DNA of 64,000 nt from positions 5,038,501-5,102,500 of the forward strand of contig NZ_CP012670.1 in assembly GCF_004135735.1 (NCBI RefSeq), read 5' to 3'. Numbering within the stretch: position 1 is the stretch's first letter; each line of letters starts with the position of its first letter. A program made the position numbers and the translations under genes. Source of the DNA: Sorangium cellulosum. Its GTDB lineage: Bacteria > Myxococcota_A > Polyangia > Polyangiales > Polyangiaceae. The notes under the pieces are model-generated. The model was not told the origin of the DNA, did not search any database, and was given only the letters and a program-made list of their open reading frames with translations. Positions 8,793 through 18,169 of the stretch are shown one piece after another.

Positions 8793-11700
8793 CTAGAAGC
8801 TCGTCGTCGGCCAGAGGTACACGAGCCCGACCGGCGAGAGCCGCTTCAAGCTCACGGCGTAGAGCGCCTCGAGCTCCGCCGGCTCGTTCCGGATCTCGTC
8901 CTCGATGCGGGCGAGCCGCTTTCTCATGTCCTGTCGCTCGCTCTCGAGCTGCTCGCGCTGCGCTTTCATCGTGTCGCCTTCGAGGTGGTCGAAGAGCCCG
9001 AGCTGGACGTTGAGCTGGTCCTCGATCGCGGCGCGCTGGGCCCTCAGGATCTGCCGGAGATCCTCGGCCTCCTCGGCGCCGCGGGCCGCGAGGAGCTGTG
9101 CGGCCTCGTGCGCCCGGCCGTCGGCCTCGTCCTGCACGTGCCGCCAGAGCACGCCGAAGTCGGCGGCGGCCGTCTTCGCCAGGCGCCGGCGGAGGGGCTC
9201 CGGGACGGGCGGGAGCCGGTCGACGCGCGTGAGCAGCTCCTCGAGGTGGGCGACGGCCTGGCGATCCTCGTCGGTGCCCGTGGGCTTCAGGTGGTCGCCC
9301 TCGCCGCTCTCTCGGAACGGGGCGGCGACGGCGACGAGCTCGTCGTGCAGGCGCGCGGCCCCGGGGCCGAAGAGCGAGAGGCGGCCGAAGGCGATGACCC
9401 GCGGCTCGCCGGAGCGATCGTCGGGGACGACGGTCACGCGCGAGAGGTCCTGGGCGCCGAAGCCCTGGGCCAGGAAGCGCGCGAGGATGCGCTGCACGAA
9501 CGGGTGCTCCAGGTGCAGGTGCACGCGGTCCTCGCCCATGCGATCGAGCGCCTTGAAGACCACGGGCTGCGGGGGCAGCTTCCGCCACGCCCACTCGGGC
9601 TCGTCGCGGCGGCGGGGGCGGCGGAGGCTGTCGAGGGTGCGGTCCCAGCTCGCCGGCAAGGGTGGCAGCGCGAACGCCTGCTGCCCCTCGATCTTCTCGT
9701 CGAGCGGCACGAGGGGCCCGGCGCCGGCGAGATCGAGGCCGACGTCGATGGCGTCGCGCAGGAGCTCCTCGCGGAAGTCCATGACCTTGCGGGACCGGCC
9801 GAGGATGCGGCGGGCCTCGTCGATGTCCCGCCTGAGCGTCGCCGCGTCGGCGCGCTGGCTCTCGAGCTCCCACCTCGTGGTCTCGGCCAGCTCGGGGAGC
9901 CGCTCGGCCTCGTCGAGGGCGTCCGCGGTGCTCCGGTCGATGCCCCGGCTGAGCGCGCGCTCGATGTTCGCCATGACGACCTCGCCGAGGCTGCCGAGCT
10001 CCCGCTGGATGCGCTCGACCTTGCCCACGAGCTTCTCGAGCACGGCGTCCTCGGCGCGCTCCGGGTAGACGAAGTAGTGGCAGCGGACCTCGCGCGCGGG
10101 CTGGAGCGTGCGATCGATGCGGCCGTTGCGCTGCTCCATGCGGGCCGGGTTCCACGGCACGTCGACGTGGAAGAGATCGGCGCAGTGGTTCTGGAGGTTC
10201 AGCCCCTCGCGCGCGGCGTCGGTGGCGATGAGGATCCGCACGGGGTCCTCCGCCGGATCGCCGTTGAACGCCCGCTGCAGCTCCTCGCGCGCCTCGTCGC
10301 CCATGCCGCCGTGGAAGACGGCGATGCGCTCGTCGCCGCGATCGGTGTCCTCCACGGCGGCGCCGAGCGCCTTCTGGAGGTAGCGCATGGTGTCGCCGTA
10401 CTCGGTGAAGAGGATCACCCGCCGGTCGTTCCACGCTCCGCTCGCGCGCTCGCCCCCCGGGACGCTGACGCCGGGGCAGAGCTCCGCGCGCAGCCAGTGC
10501 AAGAGGGCCACCACCTTGGCGTCCGGACGGTGACGATGCTGGCGGGAGAGGTCGAGCATGCGCTGGAGCAGCTCCCGGGCGCGCCCGTCGGGGGGCGCGA
10601 GCGCGGTCGACGCCGAGGCGACCTCGGCCGCGTCCTCCACGTCGCGCTGCTCGTCGTCGACGCCGTACGCGTCCTCGTCCTCCTCGGGCGGCCGGCGCGC
10701 GATCGGGGGTTCGGGGCGGAGGGCGCCGGAAGGCGACCCGGAGCCCCGAGCGTCGATGCGCAGATCGAGCTGGGCGCCCTCGGCGGCCGTGCGCTCCTGC
10801 GAGGCTCGCGGATCGGCGCTCACCGCCCCGGAGCCGACGCGCGCGGCGTGCGCGCTCAGGGTGCGGTGGAACGCCTCGACGCTCGAGAGCAGCCGCTTCT
10901 GGAGGTTGATGAAGACGAGCCGCCCGCGCCCGCGCCCGGGCTTCATCACCTCGGTGTACTCGGCGAGCAGCCGCGAGAGCTCGAGCTCGGGCGCGCCGAC
11001 GGGGCCGAGCGCGACCTCCGCGGCGCGCCGCTCGGCCTTGCCCGGCTCGGCCTCGAAGTAGCGGGCGCGGAAGCCGTCGCCCTCGCGCTCGAGCGCGATC
11101 CGGACGACGCTCCGGACGGGGAAGTCGCTCTTGCCGAGCGCCTGGAGGTCGCGCTTGAGCCTGCGGACCATCACGGCGGAGAGCGCCCTCGAGCCGGCCT
11201 GGATGGGCACGCCGCGCGTGAAGCGCTGGGGGTCGAGCATCGCCATGAGGGCGCTGAAGCTGTTCGAGTGGCCGTTGTGCGGCGTCGCCGAGAGGAAGAG
11301 GCGGTTCTCGAAGCGCGGACCGAGCTCGTCGCGGATCATGCTCGTGAGGTGGGAGTCGACCGCGTACAGGCTCGCCGAGGCGGGCGCCGCGGTGTGGGCC
11401 TCGTCGAGCACGAGCAGGCTCTTCTTCATCCGCGGGCCGAGGTGGGCGAGGAGCGGCTCGCGGTAGTCGGGGCGACGGAGCGTCTGGTACGAGACGATGA
11501 ACCGGTTGTGCGTGCTCCAGGTGTTGACGCCGAAGCCTCGCTCGCGACGCCGGCGGGCGACGAGCTCGCGCCCCATGATCTCGAAGCGCTGGCCGAAGCG
11601 CTTTTCCATCTCGCCGCGCCACTGGAGGCAGAGCGCGGCGGGGCAGACGACGAGGACGAAGTCCACGCGCTGCCGGAGCGCTAGCTCCTGCATCACGAGC

Positions 11701-12461
11701 CCGGCCTCGATGGTCTTGCCGAGGCCCACGTCGTCGGCGATGAAGAGGTTGGCGCGCGGCAGCTCGAGCGCCTTCTTGAGGGGCGTGAGCTGGTGGTCGA
11801 GGAGCTTGATGCCGGCCCGGAACGGCGCCTGGAAGAGGTCGGCGCGCGTGGCCGTGACGCTGCTCCACGTGAGGGCGTGGAAGTAGGCGGCGAAGCGGCG
11901 CGGGGGGTCGAGCGAGGCGACCGTGCCGAGCCCCTCGGCCTCGGGCTGGAGGACCTTCGCGCCGAGCTCGATCTCCCAGAGCACCGAGAGCCGGACGCCT
12001 TGCGCGTCGTCGTCGAGGCAGACGAGGTCGACGCGGGTGGCCTCGTTCGGCGCCCCGGGCGGGACGACGTCCTCGACGAGGTACTGGCGCTGTCGGACGA
12101 GCGCGATGTCCCCCTTCACGGGCGTGAGGCGCTGGGCGCTGGGCGCCCCGAACAGGCCTGTCGGCGGGGCGCTCTTGCGGTCGCCGAGGGCCTGGAGGAG
12201 GCGCTCCGCGAGCTCGTGGCGCGCGCGGCTGGAGGCGTTCACGCCGAGGGCCTGGCAAGCGGCGCGGAGCTCGTCGCGACCCATCCATCCGACCAGGGAG
12301 CGGGTGCGGATTTGCTCGGAGCGGGCCAGGGCGGCGACCAGCTCGGCCTTCGTGCCGCGCTGGGGTACGAAGACGCCGACGTGGCGCGCGAGCTCGATCA
12401 AGCGTCCTCGCGACGGGAGGGATTCGAGGAGAGCGCGAACGGAGGGCGAGGTAGAGGACAT
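8793..12461 (-). CDS. SNF2/SF2 helicase, DrmD-like
   Basis: A 1222-aa protein if begun at ATG 12461 (MSSTSPSVRALLESL); an upstream open extension to 13040 overlaps other sequence and is not credible. N-terminal helices with repeated RGTKAELVAAL-like units precede the helicase core. Visible motifs are Walker A ADDVGLGKT, DEAH (VLDEAHTAAP), SAT (LFLSATPHNGH), motif V ATDAAREGLNLQ and motif VI MEQRNGRIDR. An insertion rich in acidic residues sits between the two RecA domains. Together with the methylase directly downstream this matches the drmD-drmMI gene pair, implying DNA translocation in an anti-phage restriction-modification system. DrmA, DrmB and DrmC are absent from the window. Confidence 0.85.
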   Translation of the reverse strand: MSSTSPSVRALLESLPSRGRLIELARHVGVFVPQRGTKAELVAALARSEQIRTRSLVGWMGRDELRAACQALGVNASSRARHELAERLLQALGDRKSAPPTGLFGAPSAQRLTPVKGDIALVRQRQYLVEDVVPPGAPNEATRVDLVCLDDDAQGVRLSVLWEIELGAKVLQPEAEGLGTVASLDPPRRFAAYFHALTWSSVTATRADLFQAPFRAGIKLLDHQLTPLKKALELPRANLFIADDVGLGKTIEAGLVMQELALRQRVDFVLVVCPAALCLQWRGEMEKRFGQRFEIMGRELVARRRRERGFGVNTWSTHNRFIVSYQTLRRPDYREPLLAHLGPRMKKSLLVLDEAHTAAPASASLYAVDSHLTSMIRDELGPRFENRLFLSATPHNGHSNSFSALMAMLDPQRFTRGVPIQAGSRALSAVMVRRLKRDLQALGKSDFPVRSVVRIALEREGDGFRARYFEAEPGKAERRAAEVALGPVGAPELELSRLLAEYTEVMKPGRGRGRLVFINLQKRLLSSVEAFHRTLSAHAARVGSGAVSADPRASQERTAAEGAQLDLRIDARGSGSPSGALRPEPPIARRPPEEDEDAYGVDDEQRDVEDAAEVASASTALAPPDGRARELLQRMLDLSRQHRHRPDAKVVALLHWLRAELCPGVSVPGGERASGAWNDRRVILFTEYGDTMRYLQKALGAAVEDTDRGDERIAVFHGGMGDEAREELQRAFNGDPAEDPVRILIATDAAREGLNLQNHCADLFHVDVPWNPARMEQRNGRIDRTLQPAREVRCHYFVYPERAEDAVLEKLVGKVERIQRELGSLGEVVMANIERALSRGIDRSTADALDEAERLPELAETTRWELESQRADAATLRRDIDEARRILGRSRKVMDFREELLRDAIDVGLDLAGAGPLVPLDEKIEGQQAFALPPLPASWDRTLDSLRRPRRRDEPEWAWRKLPPQPVVFKALDRMGEDRVHLHLEHPFVQRILARFLAQGFGAQDLSRVTVVPDDRSGEPRVIAFGRLSLFGPGAARLHDELVAVAAPFRESGEGDHLKPTGTDEDRQAVAHLEELLTRVDRLPPVPEPLRRRLAKTAAADFGVLWRHVQDEADGRAHEAAQLLAARGAEEAEDLRQILRAQRAAIEDQLNVQLGLFDHLEGDTMKAQREQLESERQDMRKRLARIEDEIRNEPAELEALYAVSLKRLSPVGLVYLWPTTSF

Positions 12462-12650
12462 CGGGCTTGCACGCGCCGCGCAGGGCGAGGCGCGGACGGC
12501 CAAGGTACGCGCCGACCACGACGGGGTGAAGATTGTCGCCGCGACGGAGCCATCCGGCGCGATCGCGCGTGGGATGACCTGCGCCAGGGCCTTCCCCTCG
12601 GCGTGGCCCAGGAGCGAAGACCACCGGCGGCAGCTCGCGCTGACGGGATA

Positions 12651-13135
12651 TCCTACAGCCGCCGGAGGAGGTTCCTGCGCACGTAGCGGGCTATCTGCCT
12701 GCCCGCCTCGGCGCCCACCTCGGACGACCCGCGGAAGTGCATACCCCCTCACACGCGAGCATTGATGACGCCGTCGATCGCGTCCTCCAGCGACGCGTGC
12801 TCGATGGTGCCGCACCCGCCAGTCCCCAGGAGCGGCGTGGACGGCTCCCCCAGGCCGAAGAGGTGCGCCAGCGCGTACAGGCCCGAGCCGCTCACCACGG
12901 GGCGGAAGGATGGCTGCTCCGCTCCGGGATACGTCTCTTCGGAGGCGAGCCGCACGTACTGCCCCGGAGGGCCGGTCATCGGGTCGTCGCCGGATAGGTC
13001 TCGAAACGAGCGCTTCCGGGGAGGGAGTTGAGCGCGTCATGAATCGAGACGTTCAGCAGGGCCGCGAGGCGAGAGTGCATGAAGAAGCCCGACAGGGGCT
13101 CCATCTGCGCCATGATCTCGCTGTACATCCAGCTC
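12651..13135 (-). pseudogene. Vanadium haloperoxidase/PAP2-like pseudogene (left copy)
   Basis: The region is closely similar, nearly base for base, to the gene at 45436-46686 but lacks two internal blocks of roughly 450 and 325 bp; joints are near 12899 and 12988. A nonsense change replaces the W of NARVWGGMH with a stop, ending the frame at 12749. Its N-terminal part extends further upstream than the right copy (WMYSEIMAQMEPLSGFFMHSR), which looks like the authentic start of the family. It lies in the same orientation as the right copy, making a direct repeat around the eCIS operon. Confidence 0.85.
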
Positions 13136-13475
13136 GACGCTGCGCGCGAGGACGCCCGGTGCGCGCCTCGGGACGATGCGCATCGACGAGACACGCCCCC
13201 TCGCCGTCGGCGAGCATCGGGCACGTCACGTGACCGGGGAGCCGGGTTGTCCCTCCATGTTTCGCGCGACGCCCCCGCCCCACGGCAGGCGCTCCGTCGG
13301 GTGGGGGGGAGGACCTCCGGACGCACGTGTCCCCGCACGCCAAGGGCCCCCGTCGGCGCGATACGAGGGTCAGCGGACCTTCTACAATCACCGCCCGGGG
13401 CGGACCGTGATGATATAGTGGCGCCTCGCTTGCCCGAAGAGAGAGAGCGCTGGGCTGGCGATGGAGGCCGTGACA
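13136..13475. other. Non-coding region upstream of the eCIS operon
   Basis: No convincing gene is seen in these 340 bp. Near its right end are a GC-rich inverted repeat (ccgcccggggcgg around 13391) and the sigma-54-like element described separately. This is the only sizeable intergenic space in front of the sheath genes and should hold the operon's control sites. Confidence 0.5.
13419..13434 (+). promoter_or_regulatory. Sigma-54 (-24/-12) promoter candidate for the eCIS operon
   Basis: The sequence TGGCGCCTCGCTTGCC has the GG and GC doublets of a sigma-54 promoter at the canonical spacing (consensus TGGCACG-N4-TTGC), 42 bp upstream of the first sheath start at 13476. Only position 5 departs from the -24 core. 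No enhancer-binding protein gene is nearby. Confidence 0.5.
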
Positions 13476-15053
13476 ATGCCCGTACCGTTGCCGTTCCCTG
13501 GCGTGCAGATTCAGGAAATCCCAGCCGGCGTGCGGGCAATCGTCGGAGGCTCGACCTCCGTGACCGCCTTCGTGGGGCGCGCGTTGCGAGGCCCCAGGGA
13601 GGTCGCGACGCGGTGCTTCTCCTTCGACGACTTCGCGCGCAAGTTCGGCGGGCTCTGGGCGGCGAGCCCGATGAGCTACGCCGTCTACCACTACTTCCAG
13701 AACGGCGGGACCGAGGCCGTCATCGTGCGGCTGGCGCCCGGGGCGAACAAGAGCACAGTCGACCTCGCGACCGGCGCGCCGCAGAGCCTGACGCTCGAGG
13801 CGGCGAGCGAGGGAGCCTGGGGCAGCAACCTCCGCGTGACGGTGACCCACCCGGCGCCGGGCGTGATCCCCGCGGCGGAAGAGGCGCAGGTCTTCACGCT
13901 CACGGTGCGCGAGGTGGATCCCGGGGCGCCGAGCGATACGAGCCGTGATCGAGCCACCGAGACGTTCATCAACGTGTCCGTGTCCAGCAGCAGCGCGCGG
14001 TACGTGAAGCGGGTGCTGGAGCAGCAGTCCCGCCTGGTGCGCGTGAAGACCGACGCCTCGCAGCGGCCGAGCATCGTCACCGACGAGGCCTTCTCGAGCG
14101 TCACCGACGGCGACGACCTCGAGGCCACGGACTACGACGACCCCGCGGACGCGACGTTCCGGTCGAAGCGCCGCGGCATCTACGCGCTCGACGCGATCGA
14201 CACGGTGAACCTGCTCTGCCTGCCGCCCCCCGCCCGCGCGGTCCCGATGTTCCCCGGCGTGTGGACCGCGGCGGCGGCCTACTGCGAGGGGCGCTTCACG
14301 ATGCTGCTCGTGGACCCGCCGTCCTCGTGGGTCACACCGGCCGACGCCGCCGGGCGCAAGAGCCTCACGAGCCTCACGAGCAAGAACGCGGCCCTCTACT
14401 TCCCGCTGCTCGTGATGCCGGACCCGCTCGCCGCCGGCCGGCCGGCGAGCTTCGCCCCGTGCGGCGCCGTCGCCGGCGCCATCGCGCGCACCGACGCGGA
14501 GCGCGGCCTGTGGAAGGCGCCGGCCGGGCAGGACGCGGGCCTGCGCGGCGTCGACGGGTTCACGACGAGCCTCTCCGATCCCGGCGCGCGGCTGGTCCTC
14601 ACCGACGCGCAGTGCGGCGTGCTGAACCCCGCGGGCGTGAACGCGCTGCGCCCGCTCGGCGTCGCCGGCCCGGTGGTGTGGGGCGCGCGCACGGCGCAGG
14701 GCGCGGACGTGCTCGCCTCCGAATGGAAGTACCTCTCCGTGCGGCGCCTCGCGCTCTATGTCGAGCAGAACCTCAAGGACGGCACGCGCTGGGCCGTCTT
14801 CGAGCCGAACGACGAGCCGCTCTGGTCGCAGCTCCGGCTCTCGATCGGCACGTTCATGCACCAGCTCTTCCGTCGCGGCGCGTTCAAGGGGGCGCGCCCG
14901 CAGGAGGCCTATTTCGTCAAGTGTGACGCCGAGACGACGACGCCCGCCGACCAGGATCGCGGCATCGTCAACGTGATCGTGGGCTTCGCGCCGCTGAAGC
15001 CCGCCGAGTTCGTCATCCTGCAGTTCCAGCAGATCACCCGGGCGATCGCCTGA
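13476..15053 (+). CDS. eCIS contractile tail sheath protein 1
   Basis: A 525-aa protein. The ATG at 13476 is preferred to the in-frame ATG at 13461, because GGAGG lies 8 bp before it and the resulting start, MPVPLPFPGVQIQEIPAGV, aligns with the next gene's start. It forms the outer sheath whose contraction drives the tube through a target membrane. The C-terminal sheath signature is clear: WAVFEPNDEPLWSQLRLSIG, then FMHQLFRRGAF, then AYFVKCDAETT, and a final GFAPLKPAEFV strand used for subunit handshaking. It corresponds to the Pvc2-4/Afp2-4 group and is the first gene of the operon. Confidence 0.93.
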   Translation: MPVPLPFPGVQIQEIPAGVRAIVGGSTSVTAFVGRALRGPREVATRCFSFDDFARKFGGLWAASPMSYAVYHYFQNGGTEAVIVRLAPGANKSTVDLATGAPQSLTLEAASEGAWGSNLRVTVTHPAPGVIPAAEEAQVFTLTVREVDPGAPSDTSRDRATETFINVSVSSSSARYVKRVLEQQSRLVRVKTDASQRPSIVTDEAFSSVTDGDDLEATDYDDPADATFRSKRRGIYALDAIDTVNLLCLPPPARAVPMFPGVWTAAAAYCEGRFTMLLVDPPSSWVTPADAAGRKSLTSLTSKNAALYFPLLVMPDPLAAGRPASFAPCGAVAGAIARTDAERGLWKAPAGQDAGLRGVDGFTTSLSDPGARLVLTDAQCGVLNPAGVNALRPLGVAGPVVWGARTAQGADVLASEWKYLSVRRLALYVEQNLKDGTRWAVFEPNDEPLWSQLRLSIGTFMHQLFRRGAFKGARPQEAYFVKCDAETTTPADQDRGIVNVIVGFAPLKPAEFVILQFQQITRAIA

Positions 15054-15066
15054 GCGGAGGTAGGAC

Positions 15067-16920
15067 ATGCCCGCGAACCTGACAGCCCCCGGCGTCTACA
15101 TCGAAGAGATCCCGAGCGGAGTGCGCACGATCGTCGGCGTCTCCACCTCGGTCACCGCGTTCATCGGACGGGCGCGCCGCGGTCCCGTGGACGTGGCGAC
15201 GCGGGTCACGAGCTTCGGCGAGTTCGATCGCGTCTTCGGCGGCCTGTGGAGCCAGAGCGATCTGGGCCATGTGGTCAGCCACTTCTTCCAGAACGGCGGG
15301 CGCGAGGCGGTCATCGTGCGCGTCCACGCGGGGGCGATCGCGTCGACGGCGACGGTGCCCGGCGACATGGTGCTCACGGCGACGGCCGACGCCGCGGCGC
15401 TGTCGGGCTTCGATCACCTCCGCGTGGCGGTGACGCACGAAGCCGCGCCGGAGGCCTACGCGCTGCAGATCACGGCGGAGGACGCCGAGGACGCCGCCCT
15501 GACGGACGGGGACGGCGTGGCCTACCAGGTGACGATCCCGCTGAGCCTCGAGGGCGACCCCGCCGCCGCGATCGCCGGCGCCACGACCGGCACCGCCCCG
15601 GCGATCGCCCTGGCGGAGCTGTCGAGCGCCCCGCCCGCGGCGCGCCCGAGCGCCACGGCGGGCGTGCGAGGCACGGGCGACGCCGTGCGCCTGCCGATCC
15701 CGGGCGCGCTCTCGTTCGCCGCGGCCAACCCGGGGACCTGGGGCGATCAGGTCCGCGTCACGATCTCGCCCACCGGCCCCACGTTCACGCTGCAAGCGCG
15801 CCTCGTCGACGCGACCGGCCGCGAGCTGGAGAGCGAGATCTACTACGGCCTCGTCCACACCCAGGGGGCGCTCACGTACATCGGCGACGTGCTTCGGACG
15901 CGCTCGTCCCTGCTCCGGCTGGCCGCCGTGCCCACCGCGGTCCCGGCCGTGGAGGCCAGCGCCACCCTCTCGAGCGGCTCGGACGGCACGCCGCCGGCCA
16001 TCGGCGCCTACGAGGGCAACGAGGCGAGCCGCACCGGGCTGTATGCGCTCGACGAGCTCGACGTGGTGAACCTGCTGTGCGTCCCGTTTCCGGCGGAGGA
16101 CGTGACCCAGATCGACGAGGCGGCCCGCGCCGGCTTCTGGAGCGGCAAGGCGCTGCCGTGGTGCCGGGCGCGCGGCGCGTTCGCCCTGATCGACCCGCCG
16201 CCGTCGTGGTCGAGCTTCGACGCCGTGAGCGCGGACCTCGCGAACGCCGCCGGGTGGATGAGCAGCCTGCAGTCGCCGCACGGCGCGCAGTACTTTCCGA
16301 ACGTCCGCGCGCCGGATCCGCTCCAGGAGAACAGGCTGCGCACGTTCGCGCCGAGCGGCGTGATCGCCGGCGTGTTCGCGCGCACCGACGGGGCCCGCGG
16401 CGTGTGGAAGGCGCCCGCGGGCCTCGAGGCGACGCTGGCCGGCGTGCTCGACCTGACCGTGGGCCTCACGGACGGCGAGCAGGGCACGCTCAACCGGGAG
16501 GGCGTCAACTGCCTGCGCGCGTTCGCGGGGGCGGGCCGCGTGGCGTGGGGCGCGCGCACGCTCACGGGCCAGGACCGGGCCGCCTCGGAGTGGAAATACG
16601 TGCCGGTGCGGCGCCTCGCGAGCTACCTCCAGCAGACGCTGCTGCGCGGCACCCGCTGGGCCGTGTTCGAGGGCAACGACGAGCCGCTCTGGTCGCAGCT
16701 CCGGCTCAACATCGGGGCCTTCATGCACCAGCTCTTCCGTCAAGGCGCGTTCGCCGGTCGCACGCCCGCGGAGGCCTATTTCGTGAAGTGCGACGCCGAC
16801 ACCACGACCCAGGCCGACATCGACGCCGGGATCGTCAACGTGATCATCGGGTTCGCGCCGGTGAAGCCCGCCGAGTTCGTCGTCATCAAGCTGCAGCAAA
16901 TCGCCGGTCAGAGCACATAG
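15067..16920 (+). CDS. eCIS contractile tail sheath protein 2
   Basis: A 617-aa paralogue of the preceding sheath, with an almost identical conserved frame: MPANLTAPGVYIEEIPSG at the start, and WAVFEGNDEPLWSQL and AYFVKCDADTTTQAD near the end. It is about 90 residues longer, mostly through a larger central insertion (roughly residues 100-290), the surface-exposed domain that decorates sheaths. A strong ribosome site (ggaggtaggac) precedes the ATG. Two sheath genes rather than three is fewer than in PVC/Afp. It is likely incorporated in the same sheath or at the baseplate or cap-proximal ring. Confidence 0.93.
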   Translation: MPANLTAPGVYIEEIPSGVRTIVGVSTSVTAFIGRARRGPVDVATRVTSFGEFDRVFGGLWSQSDLGHVVSHFFQNGGREAVIVRVHAGAIASTATVPGDMVLTATADAAALSGFDHLRVAVTHEAAPEAYALQITAEDAEDAALTDGDGVAYQVTIPLSLEGDPAAAIAGATTGTAPAIALAELSSAPPAARPSATAGVRGTGDAVRLPIPGALSFAAANPGTWGDQVRVTISPTGPTFTLQARLVDATGRELESEIYYGLVHTQGALTYIGDVLRTRSSLLRLAAVPTAVPAVEASATLSSGSDGTPPAIGAYEGNEASRTGLYALDELDVVNLLCVPFPAEDVTQIDEAARAGFWSGKALPWCRARGAFALIDPPPSWSSFDAVSADLANAAGWMSSLQSPHGAQYFPNVRAPDPLQENRLRTFAPSGVIAGVFARTDGARGVWKAPAGLEATLAGVLDLTVGLTDGEQGTLNREGVNCLRAFAGAGRVAWGARTLTGQDRAASEWKYVPVRRLASYLQQTLLRGTRWAVFEGNDEPLWSQLRLNIGAFMHQLFRQGAFAGRTPAEAYFVKCDADTTTQADIDAGIVNVIIGFAPVKPAEFVVIKLQQIAGQST

Positions 16921-16929
16921 GAGGAGACG

Positions 16930-17451
16930 ATGCCTGCCTTCACGGTCAACACGCAGCGCTTCGACCCGTACAAGAACTTCAAGTTTCGCGTGAAGTGGGA
17001 TGGCCGGTACGTGGCGGGCGTGAGCAAGGTGAGCGCGCTCAAGCGCACGACGGACGTGGTGGAGCACAGGAGCGGCGGCGACCCCTCAAGCGCCCACAAG
17101 TCGCCGGGACAGACCAAGTGGGAGGCGATCACGCTCGAGCGCGGCGTCACGCACGACACGGCCTTCGAGCAGTGGGCCGCCAAGGTCTGGCGCCTGGGCG
17201 CGGGCCTCGGCGCGGAGGTGTCGCTCGCGGACTTCCGCAAGGACCTCATCATCGAGGTCTACAACGAGGCCGGCCAGGTCGTGCTCGCGTACAAGGTCTA
17301 CCGGTGCTGGGTCTCGGAGTACCAGGCGCTGCCCGAGCTCGACGCGAGCGCCAACGCGGTCGCGATCCAGTCCCTCAAGCTGGAGCACGAGGGGTGGGAG
17401 CGCGACGTCTCGGTGGTCGAGCCGACCGAGCCGACGCTGGCCGATGGCTGA
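16930..17451 (+). CDS. eCIS inner tube protein (gp19-like)
   Basis: A 173-aa protein of the T4 gp19/Hcp-like tube family: DPYKNFKFRVKWDGRYVAGVS at the start, TDVVEHRSGGDPSS in the characteristic loop, and a C-terminal ALPELDASANAVAIQSLKLEHEGW. Six copies per ring form the inner tube that carries cargo. The ribosome site taggaggagacg stands before the ATG. This is the only tube gene visible; PVC/Afp use two (Pvc1 and Pvc5). Confidence 0.93.
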   Translation: MPAFTVNTQRFDPYKNFKFRVKWDGRYVAGVSKVSALKRTTDVVEHRSGGDPSSAHKSPGQTKWEAITLERGVTHDTAFEQWAAKVWRLGAGLGAEVSLADFRKDLIIEVYNEAGQVVLAYKVYRCWVSEYQALPELDASANAVAIQSLKLEHEGWERDVSVVEPTEPTLADG

Positions 17452-18169
17452 GCTCGTGCCGCTGCGACCGGCCGCGGTGCTCGAGGCCTGGGAAGGAGGC
17501 CTCGCCCAGGGCACCGTGGAGCGGGCTCTCACGCTGCTCGCGCTGGCGATGCCCGGCGCGACGCGCGACGCGCTCGCCGATCTATCCATCGGTCGGCGCG
17601 ACGCGCTGCTGCTGGAGCTGCGCACGCGGAGCTTCGGGCCCACGGCGCCGTGCGTGGTGCGCTGCCCCCGCTGCGAGGAGACCCTGGAGTTCCCCGTTCG
17701 GCTCCCGGATCTTCGCGTGCCGGCGCCCGCCGCGGCGGAGGCGGTCGTGACGTTCGGCGATCTTCGCCTGCGCGTGCGGCCCGCCACGAGCCGTGACCTC
17801 CTGACGATCGCCGGCGCGGCGGATCCGGTGCGCGCGCTGCTCGAGCGGTGCGTGACCGCGGAGCGCGCGTCGGCGGGCGATCCCGCGGCCGTGCCCGCGG
17901 AGGCGGCCGAGCTCGTGGCCGCCGAGATGGCGCGGCTCGATCCGCAGGCGGACGTGCGCTTCGATCTGTCGTGCGCCGCGTGCGGCGCGGCGTGGACCAC
18001 CGTGTTCGACGTGGTGTCCTACCTCTGGCGCGAGATCGAAGCCGAAGCGCGGCGGCTGATGGCCGAGGTCGACGCGCTGGCGCGCACGTACTGCTGGTCC
18101 GAGCTGACGATCCTCGAGATGTCGCGGCCGCGGCGCCTCGCTTACCTCCGGCTCGCGGGTGCCGCGTGA
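17444..18169 (+). CDS. T4 gp51-like baseplate protein with zinc ribbon
   Basis: A 241-aa protein overlapping the tube gene by 8 bp. The N-terminal half, ERALTLLALAMPGATRDALADLSIGRRDALLLELR, is typical of the phage/eCIS baseplate hub-assembly chaperone group related to T4 gp51. Two cysteine pairs, CPRC and CAAC, about 100 residues apart probably bind one zinc and frame a beta-rich insert. The C-terminal helix ends RPRRLAYLRLAGA. Its stop overlaps the next start (GTGA). Assignment is from context and motif layout and is less certain than for sheath and tube. Confidence 0.65.
   Translation: MAELVPLRPAAVLEAWEGGLAQGTVERALTLLALAMPGATRDALADLSIGRRDALLLELRTRSFGPTAPCVVRCPRCEETLEFPVRLPDLRVPAPAAAEAVVTFGDLRLRVRPATSRDLLTIAGAADPVRALLERCVTAERASAGDPAAVPAEAAELVAAEMARLDPQADVRFDLSCAACGAAWTTVFDVVSYLWREIEAEARRLMAEVDALARTYCWSELTILEMSRPRRLAYLRLAGAA

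Noticed and set aside
6156..11684. An 1842-codon plus-strand open frame antisense to the methylase/helicase operon
   Set aside because: Antisense shadow of GC-biased codons; no motifs, and a Leu/Arg/Glu-rich composition.
5848..12624. A 2258-codon open frame on the minus strand overlapping both the helicase and methylase genes
   Set aside because: Its translation is low-complexity Arg/Gly/Ala/Pro with no domains, the typical shadow of high-GC genes; the real helicase and methylase motifs lie in other frames.
13053..17067. Long minus-strand frames under the sheath genes
   Set aside because: Antisense shadows; the plus strand has unmistakable sheath signatures and ribosome sites.
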